DNA of 64,000 nucleotides, from the NCBI GenBank assembly GCA_000733355.1, contig JNVV01000004.1, positions 1,517,654-1,581,653 of the forward strand, written 5' to 3'. This stretch comes from Falciphora oryzae (Eukaryota > Ascomycota > Sordariomycetes > Magnaporthales > Magnaporthaceae). Positions within the stretch are counted from its first letter, which is position 1. Every line of letters starts with the position of its first letter. Below, piece by piece: positions 20,807-31,279 of the stretch. Both the position numbers and the translations under genes were made by a program. The notes beneath the pieces are model-generated. The model worked only from the letters and a program-made list of their open reading frames with translations, searched no databases and was not told the origin of the DNA.

Positions 20807-22036
20807 CTATTTGGCGGGAGACGAAAGCGTCAGCTTCGGGCTCGCAGACCAGTTGCTGATCCAGTCGTTCATGTTGACAGTAGCCCTCGAGGTCTCGACG
20901 TTGTTGGTCGTGGTGCTGGTCTTGAGCAGGAACGTGTTGATGTACGAGTTGAGGTTCGCCGTCGACGCCGACGGGAACTGGCAGTGCTGGTGGCCGCCGA
21001 CGAGCGAGAAGCCCATGTTGGGCCCGACGCCCAGCCCGGCGTAGATCTGCCGGCCCGCCTTCATGCAGGCCGTCGTGCTGACGGGCCCGAGCCAGTCGAT
21101 GTCGTTCTCGATCACGAACAGGCCCCGCGGCGCCACCATGGCCGCCAGGAAGTGGTGGTCCGCGGGGATCGTCGTCGTCTTGCTCGTGTACTGGTTGAAC
21201 CTGGGCGAGAACCACGCGTTCTCGCCCACGATCTGGCTGGCCGTCTGGATGTTCTTGCCCTTGGCCTTCTCCGAGTCCGAGATGCGCCAGCAGGCCGCGC
21301 CGCCGGACCCGGACTCCTGCGGGATCGTGAGCGCGATGCGCTTCTCGAGCGCCCCGACCACGAAGGCGCCCTTGCCGTTGCGGCTGCACCCGGACACGCC
21401 CAGGCGCTTGGGGTCGATGCCCGTCGCGGCGGGCCCCAGCTGCTCGAGCGCGTCGACGATGCGGCCCACGCACCAGGCCCAGGCCGTCGTGGCGCCCGCG
21501 CTGTGGTCGCGGCCGTGCAGGTCGAAGAACCAGCCCGTGCCGTGGCTGCGCGGGTTCATCTGCGCCGCGCACGCGTCGTTGCCAAAGTTGATGCGGCCCA
21601 CGCCGGCGGGGACGGGGACCGAGATGCCGCCGATGCCGATGATGGCGGCGCCGCCCGCCGCCCCGCCGCCGCCCGAGGGCCGCGTGAAGCCGACTGACAG
21701 CGTCTTGGTGTTGCTGCCGACCTTGATGGTGATGCTCATGGTGTTGCCCGACACGGACGCCGTCAGGGAGCTCGGCGGCGGCGGGTAGTCGCCCAGCACG
21801 TACTGCTGCAGCTGCTTGCTCATCTCGCCCTGCCGGCACGCCCACTCGGCCTCGGACGCCACGACCTTGCCGCTGCTCGCGAGCTTCCACGGGTCCGGCA
21901 GCTGCCGCTCGTTGACCGTCGGGTAGCTGGCCTGCGTCGAGCACGTCTGCCGCCTCCAGGCGCCGCCGAAGATCTCCGACGCCGGGATGGCTGCTGCCGT
22001 GCCGGCCAGCACGAGGGCCGCGAGTTGGACGAGCAT
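20807..22036 (-). CDS. 4-O-methyl-glucuronoyl methylesterase, CE15
   Basis: A single-exon gene of 409 residues. Residues 1-17 are a signal peptide. The alpha/beta-hydrolase domain fills most of the protein: TVNERQLPDPW near the N-terminus; nucleophile Ser218 in GVSGCSRNGKG; Glu241 in IPQESGSGGAACWR; and His351 in GGHQHCQF, with spacing Ser-Glu 23 and Ser-His 133, as in the characterised Thermothelomyces enzyme. There is no cellulose-binding module; the C-terminal 45 residues are Ser/Thr/Asn-rich. It cleaves the ester between lignin alcohols and glucuronic acid of glucuronoxylan, separating lignin from hemicellulose. Its 3' end is 76 bases from the end of the FTA2 gene, convergent. Very sure. 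Confidence 0.96.
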   Translation of the reverse strand: MLVQLAALVLAGTAAAIPASEIFGGAWRRQTCSTQASYPTVNERQLPDPWKLASSGKVVASEAEWACRQGEMSKQLQQYVLGDYPPPPSSLTASVSGNTMSITIKVGSNTKTLSVGFTRPSGGGGAAGGAAIIGIGGISVPVPAGVGRINFGNDACAAQMNPRSHGTGWFFDLHGRDHSAGATTAWAWCVGRIVDALEQLGPAATGIDPKRLGVSGCSRNGKGAFVVGALEKRIALTIPQESGSGGAACWRISDSEKAKGKNIQTASQIVGENAWFSPRFNQYTSKTTTIPADHHFLAAMVAPRGLFVIENDIDWLGPVSTTACMKAGRQIYAGLGVGPNMGFSLVGGHQHCQFPSASTANLNSYINTFLLKTSTTTNNVETSRATVNMNDWISNWSASPKLTLSSPAK

Positions 22037-23694
22037 CCTGGGCGCGATGAGTATTTGCTAAGTGAGGATAGGGGCAGAGTGACTGGCTTATGCGCGACCA
22101 CCTGGGTAGCAGTCTGTGCCTAGTTGGCAGTAGGAGCACCAGGGTCCCAGCACCCTTTAAATGTGCTTCCGCTTTAGCGAGCCGTCAACAGAAATCCCGA
22201 CACCCTCCCGTTAGCGGCGGCAGGCAGGCCGGTCACTCCAGTTGCGTATTGCAGCCCAAAGCTCTCGCTCTTCGGGAATATACGCATATGCCTTGGTATC
22301 AATATGGGTATTCTCAACACGGCAGTCGTGAAGGCAAGTGCGGGGGTAACCTACGTCTCGCCCAATGCATTATTTCTCCTTCTCCTTTCATCTCTCTCTC
22401 CATTTACACACCTACCTACCTGGCTGTGCCTGTGATCTCCCGGGTCATTTGTCGTCCGCTTCCTTCTTTTGTGCGATGGGGGAGGGAGAAATAAAAAGTA
22501 TGGCGATCCCCACGTGTTTTACCCTGTCCGAATCTTCCCACGATTACTTTATCCCCAAATCTTGGCCACCTGTCTCCCCCGCATCGGCAAGGGAACCGGC
22601 GCTTCGATGCCCACCTACGCAGGGGTAGGCCCGGAATCCCAAGGCCCGGGGTAAATGCCGCCATGAAGGAAGCTCTCCCGCCTAATACCCGATGGGCGAG
22701 GAGAAGATGTTGCCTGATGTGGGTAGATGGTAGTTAGGCTGGGAGGCTATGCTGAGTATCGTGGTCGAGGTCCTTTGACTGCCTGTCGGTGTCGGGCACA
22801 GCCATTGACATATTTTGGATGGGCCCCCGGGTCGTCGCCTAGGAGACTTCTTTTCATACCGAGTCCCCGTTCATTACGGTCTTCTCGGATCACTTCCAGC
22901 CCTTTGCGACGGAGAGATTCTCATCGCAGTGCGCTGACTACTGCTTGCATTTGGAAATAGGTAATTTGGCAGTCGACATTTGTGGCCCGAACACGATCTC
23001 TAGGTAGAGATCTTGACAAGAAAATCACAATGTTAGTGGAGGAAAAATCCAAGGGCCTACAATACCGCCCGGCTGTCGGGCAAGTCACTACGGCAGTTGC
23101 GCAGAGCCCCCACGAGCTGCCATCCATCCACTTTCCGACACATCACAGCCGCTAATACATGTAATTTAGCCGTCGTCGAGCCGGGCTGATCCCCCATGGG
23201 GCTGAGGTCTCTAGCCCTCCGTTGGGGCATGTCTCACGGGGACGAAGAGAATACCATATTTGTTTGCACAGGATCAATACCGGGGACTCTCCACTAGATC
23301 ATCAGGTATCCATCACACGCTGCTGGTGACAAGAGCAGGTTTTTCTAATGTCTATTACCGGCCGGCGCGAGAGACCAAGGGAGACACGCCTAGGTAGCCG
23401 GGCCCTCCCGCCTTTCGGAAACATGTTCCCGCGTCGTCTCCAGGCGAGGAGACTTCAGGATATCCAAAAACGCTATTTATCCCAAACGCCCGCTCGTATT
23501 CCGTATATGCCAAAATAAAAATAAAAATCAGATAGCAACCCAAAAAAGTAAATATGGCGTCTATATACAGGGAGAGGTCTAGGGTATCCAAGAAGATATG
23601 GAACGGTAGATGAATGGAGGTTGGACAAGAATACATTTGGCTGGACATCCGCCTCCAGGCAGCAGTGTGGATTAGCTCCAGCCGCCCTGCCATA
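22037..23694. other. Intergenic, upstream of the CE15 gene
   Basis: A 1.6-kb region containing the promoter of CE15 (minus strand, from about 22040 to the right) and the 3' flank of the large gene at 23695. A short AT-rich stretch lies at 23480-23570. No gene is supported. Confidence 0.5.
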
Positions 23695-26600
23695 TCACCA
23701 ACGCATCGGGCCACCGCCAGCGTCATCGTCTTCGTGTATCGTAAACCCGACGCCAGGCCCCGGGTCACTGCGGCGCCCGCCGCCACCACCGCCAAAGCCC
23801 GCTTCCTGCATGTGCCAGGCCCTCTGCGTGCTGGGATACTCCGAAGGCTGGCTGCTCACGTCGCTGGCGGCATCCTCCCCGAGGTTGTTCAACTCGACAA
23901 CGACCGCGGCCTCGTCGCTAGAGGAAAGCCTGGCCGGGTCCATGTTCTCGCCGTCAGACATGATATCCTCGATCCCTGGCCACGGCTCGTCTTCCGGGTT
24001 TAGCTGGGCTTCGGGCTGCTCCTGCGACTCGAGCGTAGCCCCCGACCGGCGTCGGCGACTCGGGCCACCGCCCTTGGCGTTCTCGTCGTTCTCGTCTTCG
24101 TCGCCGGAAAAGTCTTCGTACACATTGACGTTCTCGTCACCAAAGAAATCGAATTCGTGGCTCATCATGTCGAGGTCATCAGACCCGCTGCCGTGATCAT
24201 CGTCATAGTTGTCATAGTCCATATCGTCGTCGTCGTCACCATTGTAGGGCATGCCGGCGGGTCTGAGCCCGGCCTTGTGAGGTTGTGCAGACGGGCCAAC
24301 TGACGTTGCCCGCCCAGCGTGGTCACCACCCCGCGGGCCGTCCGCGGGCGCAGTGCTGTACGGCGTCGCGTAGCAAAAGGGCGTTGTCCCACGCATCCGC
24401 TGGTCCTCAGGGGCAGGCGACATATCGCGAGGGATGACGCTGGGGCTTCGGCTGAAGCTCACGGTGCTCCACCGAGGCGTATTTCGTTGTCGCACGCTTG
24501 GTGAACGGCCTGCCCCGCCTGCCCCGCCACTGCGCCGTCGCTTCGAAACCATGGCGGAGGCCATTTGCAGTCGTGGGCTCGGCCGGCTCGGGCCTGGGAC
24601 GAACGGGGATGGCCGTCTCTCATACGGACTTGACTTTGATGCACTGGTGTAAGACAGCCCTCGGGCTTTTCTTGGCTGACTGCCTCCACTAGGAGATGAT
24701 ACTACCGGCACCCCACCGGCTGGCACGGACGTCGTCCGTACGTGAGGGGGCCGCGATCCCCTCCGTTGGTCTCTCGTAAGAGCTGGACTCTTGCCGCGCG
24801 CAGCGTTTAGTGACTCGGCCGTATAGAACGCCTGAGACGATGACGCCGCTGTTGACCGTGACTTATTGGCAACGGCTGCGGCACCTTGTCCTTGTTGAGT
24901 GTCGAGTTCCGGAGAGGGCGCGGTCGGCGGCTCATCTAGACGGTCGTGCCACCGCCAGCATTCCTCGTTGGCCTCGAAAGATGCATCCACGGTGCTGGCC
25001 GAGGAGCTTTGGGAGTCGGGGCAGATACGTCCAAGCTCCCTCAGCCTCTGCCATGACCAGGCACTATCCCTCCCCACCTGGTGATCCTGCAGATACGCCT
25101 CAGGTTGGGTGATGTAGAGGCGGTGCATGCCAGTCGCCTTCATGACGACACTAGAGGACAGGAAGCCCACGTCCCAAAGCGTCGGGGTAAGCATCTCGGC
25201 TGGCGAAAGGAAACGCAAGCGCGAGTCCTTGTGCAGCTTCCGCAGCGGCACCCACGGTTGGCTCAGCCCCAAGAACCTGTCCAGCTTGGCGCTGGCCAGC
25301 CGCGACGAGGGGTGCGTCGCCGTGCCTGTGTGAAGGATCTGCAGCACGTTGCTGAATGCGTCCACCACGGCGAGATGGACACTGCGGGCGTCGGAGCCCT
25401 TGACTGATAGGGTCTTGATAAGCCCGCGGCTCCTGAGGCGATTATCGATAACGCGCCCAGAGGCACACGCGCGAGGCAGCAGCCACGTGGAAGACGATTG
25501 GTCTAGCCAATCTGCCATGTACGGCGAGGTAGGATCCGGCGTCTGCCTGCTGAGGGTGTTCGGCATCTGCGTCCACTCGTCCCCGTTGGCGTCCCAGGGG
25601 GCAGTGCCCGACGGCCGCTGGCTTTGGAACTCATGTGCCGCCATCCAAACACCTTTGAGGCAGAAGGGCAGGATGACAACCTCGAGCTCCCAGGGTGAGT
25701 TGTAGGTGGGTAGCGATGAGGCTTGGAGCTTGTTGACTTGTGCCTGGAGCTCCTGCAGCTGGCTGTAGACTTGGCGGTCGGAGAAGACATGCGTAGATTC
25801 CGATGTGACGCTCGCGTTTCCATCTTCACGTCGCATGCTGACCACAGTGCTGTTGTCGTCGTTCAGGCGCTTCTCGACCTCCTCGACGCGGGATTCCAGT
25901 TCGGTCACCCTGAGATCTGTATGGTCGTGCTTGTCGCCACAGTCCTCGTGGCCCGCAACCGAGAACGACGGGTTCTCGAGCTTGTCGAGGCGCTGCCCAT
26001 GTCCGTTCACGGTATCCTTGAGGCCTCGCACCGCTTCCTGGTCGAGTCCTGTTGAGGAGTGCAGAAGTCTGGGGCTGAAGCTCTGCGACCAGGCCCCCTT
26101 CGGCGTCGGGGCAGTCGGCAGTGTGATATGCTCCTGGGGCGATGCCTGGGTGTTCGGAATGGTGGCGTCGGGGTCGACGGGGGAAGAGCCGTGCGGGCCG
26201 TTGGCGTCACCGGCAGGGGCCTTTGGTTCTGCGATGTCCTTTCCCTTTAACGTATGCAGGCCCTTGCCAGCAAATGGCCTCAAATACCTCAACTGGCTAG
26301 ATGGGGCGGTCGAAGGTGACTGGGACATGAGGCACTGGGATGGTATTGGCGGCAGGCCTGACGGGGCTCCATTGTTGGACTGAGGAGCGTTTGCCCAGAC
26401 CAACGTATCTGGAAGAGATGCTGGCGGGGCCTGGTGATGAGCTGATGTGGGAGCCTGATTGGTACCATGGCCGTCGGTAGAAGGAGCGGCGTATGCGCCG
26501 GTCGCATAATCCACGGCGGCGGTGGTGAACGAGGGGCCTCCAAAGTCAAATCCAGGCAGGTTCATCGACATTCCAAGGCCGGCGGTGGTGCTGGGCATCT

Positions 26601-27021
26601 GAAAAGGGACCAGGTCCTGGACTGGGGTCAGGGGTTCCCGGCTTCCCTTTGGTCTCTCGTTCTCCTGGCCGGCGGCAAACACGGCGGACGGGGTGGCGGC
26701 GGCCGGGGCCACGACAGGTGTCTGGGCCGCCTGGGCGTCCTCATGGTAGCACGCATGGTGCGAGCACATGCACCAGCACGCCTGGTCCGGGCTGGGCGAC
26801 TCCGGGAACGCCCTCACCTGGCTCGCCGACGGCGGCCTGCTCCAGAAGCGGCGGCAACCACACCTGGCGCCGTTGGCCCCGGGCGTGAGGTCGACGAAGC
26901 CGCATGGCCCGCCGGGCAGGATCGGGGCCGGGACGGCGACGGCGCCATCGGTGTAGATGTCAAAGAACAAGGGGTTGTGCGAAAGGTTGGGGAGGGGGCT
27001 ATCGAACGGAGGGGCGGCCAT
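23695..27021 (-). CDS. Large low-complexity fungal protein, function unknown
   Basis: A single open frame of 1108 residues with an ATG complementary to 27019-27021. Regions seen: a Cys/His-rich N-terminal part (about residues 38-95, with CGCRRFW and CWCMCSHHACYHED) that could bind metal; Pro/Ser-rich disordered stretches; a short coiled coil (about 333-395, ending TELESRVEEVEKRLND); a probably folded mid-part (about 440-680, with LEVVILPFCLKGVWMAAHEF and LSPAEMLTPTLWDVGFL); a basic Ser/Arg-rich part; and an acidic Asp/Glu tail (about 927-990). The layout would suit a nuclear scaffold, but I recognise no known domain. The long uninterrupted frame supports a real gene. Its 3' flank is toward the CE15 gene. 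Confidence 0.8.
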   Translation of the reverse strand: MAAPPFDSPLPNLSHNPLFFDIYTDGAVAVPAPILPGGPCGFVDLTPGANGARCGCRRFWSRPPSASQVRAFPESPSPDQACWCMCSHHACYHEDAQAAQTPVVAPAAATPSAVFAAGQENERPKGSREPLTPVQDLVPFQMPSTTAGLGMSMNLPGFDFGGPSFTTAAVDYATGAYAAPSTDGHGTNQAPTSAHHQAPPASLPDTLVWANAPQSNNGAPSGLPPIPSQCLMSQSPSTAPSSQLRYLRPFAGKGLHTLKGKDIAEPKAPAGDANGPHGSSPVDPDATIPNTQASPQEHITLPTAPTPKGAWSQSFSPRLLHSSTGLDQEAVRGLKDTVNGHGQRLDKLENPSFSVAGHEDCGDKHDHTDLRVTELESRVEEVEKRLNDDNSTVVSMRREDGNASVTSESTHVFSDRQVYSQLQELQAQVNKLQASSLPTYNSPWELEVVILPFCLKGVWMAAHEFQSQRPSGTAPWDANGDEWTQMPNTLSRQTPDPTSPYMADWLDQSSSTWLLPRACASGRVIDNRLRSRGLIKTLSVKGSDARSVHLAVVDAFSNVLQILHTGTATHPSSRLASAKLDRFLGLSQPWVPLRKLHKDSRLRFLSPAEMLTPTLWDVGFLSSSVVMKATGMHRLYITQPEAYLQDHQVGRDSAWSWQRLRELGRICPDSQSSSASTVDASFEANEECWRWHDRLDEPPTAPSPELDTQQGQGAAAVANKSRSTAASSSQAFYTAESLNAARGKSPALTRDQRRGSRPPHVRTTSVPAGGVPVVSSPSGGSQPRKARGLSYTSASKSSPYERRPSPFVPGPSRPSPRLQMASAMVSKRRRSGGAGGAGRSPSVRQRNTPRWSTVSFSRSPSVIPRDMSPAPEDQRMRGTTPFCYATPYSTAPADGPRGGDHAGRATSVGPSAQPHKAGLRPAGMPYNGDDDDDMDYDNYDDDHGSGSDDLDMMSHEFDFFGDENVNVYEDFSGDEDENDENAKGGGPSRRRRSGATLESQEQPEAQLNPEDEPWPGIEDIMSDGENMDPARLSSSDEAAVVVELNNLGEDAASDVSSQPSEYPSTQRAWHMQEAGFGGGGGGRRSDPGPGVGFTIHEDDDAGGGPMRW

Positions 27022-29035
27022 TGGTCCAGGACGGATGTCATTTCCTGGGATGGGGGTATAGTTGTGATGTATATGATAGATCGCGTTGGGTCGGGGCAGG
27101 GGAGCCTAGCCTAGACTCCCAGCCACCAGAGGGGTCGGCGACAGCCTCGGATTGAAGGCTGCGTGCGACACCGGGCATCCAGCAGAGCGAGTGCGACAGT
27201 CCTGGGTCGCGCGCAACCAAGGCCGAGGTTGCTCCCTACTGGCGCATCAGGGGCTGCGCGAGCCGTCAGTAAAGCGCAATCCGGCCGGCGCAATCTTGTG
27301 CGATTAGAAGCCGGGCATCCAGCTCTGGCGTCCCATGACCGACAAAGTGGGAAAGGCAGGCAGACATGCGCAAAGTAAACAACAAGAAACAAGACAGAAA
27401 AGAAACTGACCAGGCGCGCAGCTGTCGCAAAAGCGTCAAGATGATTGCCAGCGTCGGGTCAGGGGGCGGGGCAGCATTTATACTTCCAGCGCAATTCAAA
27501 AAGCCCCTGGAAGCGAATTGGACGCGGGTGACGGAAGCAAGCGACGAATATGCGGATCGCGGGTGACGACTGCCTCGCACAGGCGGGCGCTTGTTCGCGT
27601 CGGTCAAAGATGGCGGAGGGCAGCAGCTCGCTCAGCTCAGTGTGTTTGCGACAAATGGAGAGCGCTCCGGGGATGCAGGAAAGTGAGGCGTCGGGCACGA
27701 GGCGCCGACTCCAACAAGTGGCCGTCGGGACCTGACGGGTTGGCTGCTGCTGTGGAGTCAGTCAGTCAGTCAGGTTGGGGGACCACGCAATGGGGAGGGG
27801 GAGGAGGTCCATGTTGATCGAGGACGGGAGCGATTGCAGAAAGCTGGAGGTGCGCCCTGATTGGGCCAATGGGCCCATCCAGACCCACCAAAGCTGGTCT
27901 GGGTGCCTGTGACTAAGGGGAGATATCAGTTTGCTCCGCCTCCGACGCGTCAAGGGCCTCCTCCCATTGGCTTTGGAGGCCCCATTCAAACCCCTCCACG
28001 CCCACCTCGACGCGACGCGGCAGCCAAAGTCGCTCGGCGGGATTCTGCAGCGGCTTCACCAGCGTGATCGCCATACAAAACGCTCGAGCCGCCGCACGAC
28101 AAGTGACTTGGGATCTTGGGAGGCCCCGTCCCCGGACTCGTGCCGCGTTCACGCACGGGACGGCCGCCCCGTCTTTCGAGAGACATGGATCGAGAGCATG
28201 GACCAGGCTGGAAGCTTTTTGCCCCGTTTGCTCCTTCGTCGCAAAGCCACTACTCCACCATCATCATCACCGCCGGTCGCCCTCCACTCGTGTTTGCCCG
28301 CCTCGTTGGATGAATCGGGCCATATCCCTTTTGTCCATTGTACGCCCGCCTCGCTTGCGCGCGCAAGGCGACAAAGCGACAGGGCAAAAGGCGCGATCGC
28401 TATGCCCACCCTCCCCTCCCTGCACACGGCACTGTCACCTCGGCGCCCTTGTGCTGTGCAACCTGGTACCATGGCCGATCCTGGATGTAGATATTCACAC
28501 CCGCGCTCTGCCGTCTGTGACACGCAAGAAGGGACACCTGGCCCCCTCGAAGCTGTGGGACGCAGCACGCGCAATGTGACCCAGATTAGCAAGATGCTGT
28601 CCGCGTCAGTTGCGCCCACGTAGCTCAAAGTCTCCAAAGACACATTCGCGCGCATGTGGCTCGGTGGTTGAATCCTGGCGCAAGATCTAGACCACGGCCG
28701 ACATCGTATATCGGGATCAGATGCAAGAGCCACGTCAAGATTGTGCATTGGTGTATCCATGAAATGATCCCGCGCATGCCGGTAGTATACAGGAAGATGG
28801 CCTTTGATGCCTGCCGGAGATTAGCGAAAAGCAAAGGCAAGAGATTGTATGTGTAAGAAGACGGAACGCCTTGTATATGCAGCCCCGCGCAATGGCTACT
28901 TGCTAGAGGTATAGAGCAGAGAGATGTGCGACGAGAAAACAGCGCAAACTAAATCCCAGAATAAGCGGCGATGTTGACCCAAAAGTACGATATACCAAAA
29001 ACCCCACGTTCCCCCGCGCCAGCATCACCTCCCAT
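27022..29035. other. Intergenic, no supported gene
   Basis: A 2-kb region between two minus-strand genes: the upstream region of the 1108-residue gene and the 3' flank of the 747-residue gene. An open 230-codon plus-strand frame near 27931-28623 has no recognisable domain. Confidence 0.5.
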
Positions 29036-31279
29036 TTACACTTCACCCCAGCTGCCCATGGGGCCCGTACTGGCAATGATGCTCCCAGTGCCCACAGACC
29101 CGCCAATGTCCCAGTAATGCCGGCTCGAGTGCCGCGACGCCGCCGACACCACGCTGAAGCTGCCGCTCCGCCTCGTCACCCCGGACCTGCGGGACCGCGG
29201 GCTCTGCTGGCTGGCGCAGCTCGGCGACCGCTGGCGTGTGTGCAGCGCCGCCGCGACCGCAGGGCCGGCAGCACCGGTGGCCTGAGAGACGGACGACGTC
29301 ATCCCCGTCGTCGTGCCGCTGTTGTTCCTGCGCGGCGCGTTGCGGCCCACGAGCGGGTGGTGCAGCCGGACCCGGGCGGCGCGGGCAGCCGCGTCCTGGC
29401 TCGTCGGCGACAGCGTATGCGGCGAGGCGCCAGTGCCGAGGCCGGCCGCGGGTGAGGGCGAAGGCGTCGAGGACGAGCTGAAGCGCGAGCGAAGGTACCG
29501 GAACACCAGGCCGATGTCGAGCTGTTGCTCCCATTCCTGCTGCGTAAAAGTAGCCGGGTGTCCGCCAGTGCCCTCTATGTTCTTCTCTTGCTGCGATTGT
29601 TGCCTGCCAGGTATCGCGATAGGCTGAGCGTGACCGCTGACGCCGCCGTCGCCATGGTGATGCATATGCGGCGGGACGGTCGGCCTGAACTGCGGCATCA
29701 TGACGGACGGCATGCCACTACCCGTGCCATCCATGTAGTCGTCCACGTTGACTTTGTCACCCATGGAATAGGCCCGCCGGCGCGACCGGACCTCATCTCG
29801 GGTGACAGACGCGACCTCGGCCTCGGGGATGACGGGCAGGCCGGCATAGGGCAGCGGGTCTTCGGTCAGGCGCGCGTAGACAGCGAAGGCGCCAGGGTGG
29901 TGGGTCGACATGCGGTACACCAGGAGACCGAGCTCCCGCGCGATGCGGTCCAGCATCCGGAGCTGCCAAGACGAGGACGAAGAGTCATCAGGGTGAGTCG
30001 TACCGGATGACTCCTCGCCACCCCGCAGGAGGGCCGATAGGCCGGCCACTGATGCCTTAGGCGTCGACGAGAGGTCGTCTTCCTCCTGCCGCTCCCCGTG
30101 TAACTGTTGTTGGGTTTCCCGGCCCTCGACTTGGCCCTCCTCCGCCAGAGCCTCTCCAAGCAGAACGGCAAGCAAATTGTCGTCGATTCCCAGCAAGTCA
30201 CGGATGACTTTACGCGTGAACCGGCTCAAATAGCCCTCCTTCTCTTCATCTGGTGCCCCCGAGCTGTCACCAGGAACCCCGGCGTCCTGCTCGTGCCACT
30301 CTGCCCCCGCCATGGGCACATCTCCCGCATGCGACGCAGCAGCAGAGTTCCCGAGCGAGGCCAGGAGCTCATCCGCGGCGGGCACAGCAGCCACTGCGGC
30401 GGAGGCGTCCGACGTCCCTCCAGAGTCGCGCCGGCGCAAGTGCGGGGCAGCCGTGTGCTGGCGCCTCCGCCTCGTCTCCCGCCTGATGGCTTCGAGCAGC
30501 AGCAAACTCTGCTCCTGGCGCCAAGCCTCGATGCGTCGGTGACGCTCGGCCTCGGCAGACCCGCCCGCGGCAGCCGTAGCCACCGCCATTTCGACCTCTA
30601 GCCGTGCCAGATCCAGGCTCTCGCGCCGCCGCTTCACCCGCCGCGGGTTAAACCGCTCAAACGAGTATATGTGCTCCTGCATCTGCATATCGTCCGCCCC
30701 CGCCCCGGTCGCGGGGGTGCCCAGCCTGAAGGAGCCCAGGCCGTCGTGGGTGGGGAGGACAGGGATCGGGGGCGGCGACGCCGTTGCCGCATGCAAATAG
30801 CTGCCGGCATGCTGATGTTGATGTGGTAAGCCATGCAAGCCCTGGCGGAACTCGGGCAGGTGGCTGTCGAGGACATCAAGCTCCGCATCCTCCTCCTGAA
30901 TCGACAGTGCTGACCCCGACAGGACCGAAGGGACCGCCGAGTTCAGGGGGGCCGAGTTGGCGCTGGATCGAGCGACGGTGTCGCCGCTCCCGACGTCGCT
31001 GACGCGCGAGCGCCCGGGGGTACGCTCTGCCGAGTCACCTTGTAGAACCGAGCTGAGGTAAGAGGCGGACGTCGTCGTGGTCACCGAGTCGTCGGCGGGC
31101 GAGAAGAGAACCCAGGTCTGGGACTCCGCAACGCCACCGCCGGCGGTTGGTGAGGCGGCGTGTTGTGGGGCGGTGGGCGCGGACAGCCCGCCGACCTGAG
31201 GGCTGTCGTCATGGAGGCCGGATGGGGCAGCCGGTGCCCTGTTGAGGGACTGCCGCGCGGTCGGCTGCTGGAACGCCAT
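29036..31279 (-). CDS. Large fungal protein with helical central region, function unknown
   Basis: A single open frame of 747 residues. The first 200 residues are Ser/Ala/Pro-rich. Residues about 210-277 are strongly basic, with RRVKRRRE, a probable nuclear-localisation signal, and a helical charged stretch ending in IRRETRRRRQ. A likely conserved core follows: RFTRKVIRDLLGIDDNLLAV (about 350-370) and LGLLVYRMSTHHPGAFAVYA with LPYAGLPVIPE (about 450-485). The C-terminus is Ser/Arg-rich and disordered, with histidine runs. I recognise no named family; the central motifs look conserved across Sordariomycetes in memory, not by search. The length without a stop supports a real gene. Confidence 0.78.
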   Translation of the reverse strand: MAFQQPTARQSLNRAPAAPSGLHDDSPQVGGLSAPTAPQHAASPTAGGGVAESQTWVLFSPADDSVTTTTSASYLSSVLQGDSAERTPGRSRVSDVGSGDTVARSSANSAPLNSAVPSVLSGSALSIQEEDAELDVLDSHLPEFRQGLHGLPHQHQHAGSYLHAATASPPPIPVLPTHDGLGSFRLGTPATGAGADDMQMQEHIYSFERFNPRRVKRRRESLDLARLEVEMAVATAAAGGSAEAERHRRIEAWRQEQSLLLLEAIRRETRRRRQHTAAPHLRRRDSGGTSDASAAVAAVPAADELLASLGNSAAASHAGDVPMAGAEWHEQDAGVPGDSSGAPDEEKEGYLSRFTRKVIRDLLGIDDNLLAVLLGEALAEEGQVEGRETQQQLHGERQEEDDLSSTPKASVAGLSALLRGGEESSGTTHPDDSSSSSWQLRMLDRIARELGLLVYRMSTHHPGAFAVYARLTEDPLPYAGLPVIPEAEVASVTRDEVRSRRRAYSMGDKVNVDDYMDGTGSGMPSVMMPQFRPTVPPHMHHHGDGGVSGHAQPIAIPGRQQSQQEKNIEGTGGHPATFTQQEWEQQLDIGLVFRYLRSRFSSSSTPSPSPAAGLGTGASPHTLSPTSQDAAARAARVRLHHPLVGRNAPRRNNSGTTTGMTSSVSQATGAAGPAVAAALHTRQRSPSCASQQSPRSRRSGVTRRSGSFSVVSAASRHSSRHYWDIGGSVGTGSIIASTGPMGSWGEV

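Noticed and set aside
27931..28623. 230-codon plus-strand frame
   Set aside because: No domain, and the codon pattern is not unlike neighbouring non-coding frames.
28660..28700. TGGTTGAATCCTGGCG as a possible tRNA B box
   Set aside because: It is a weak match without an A box at the expected distance.
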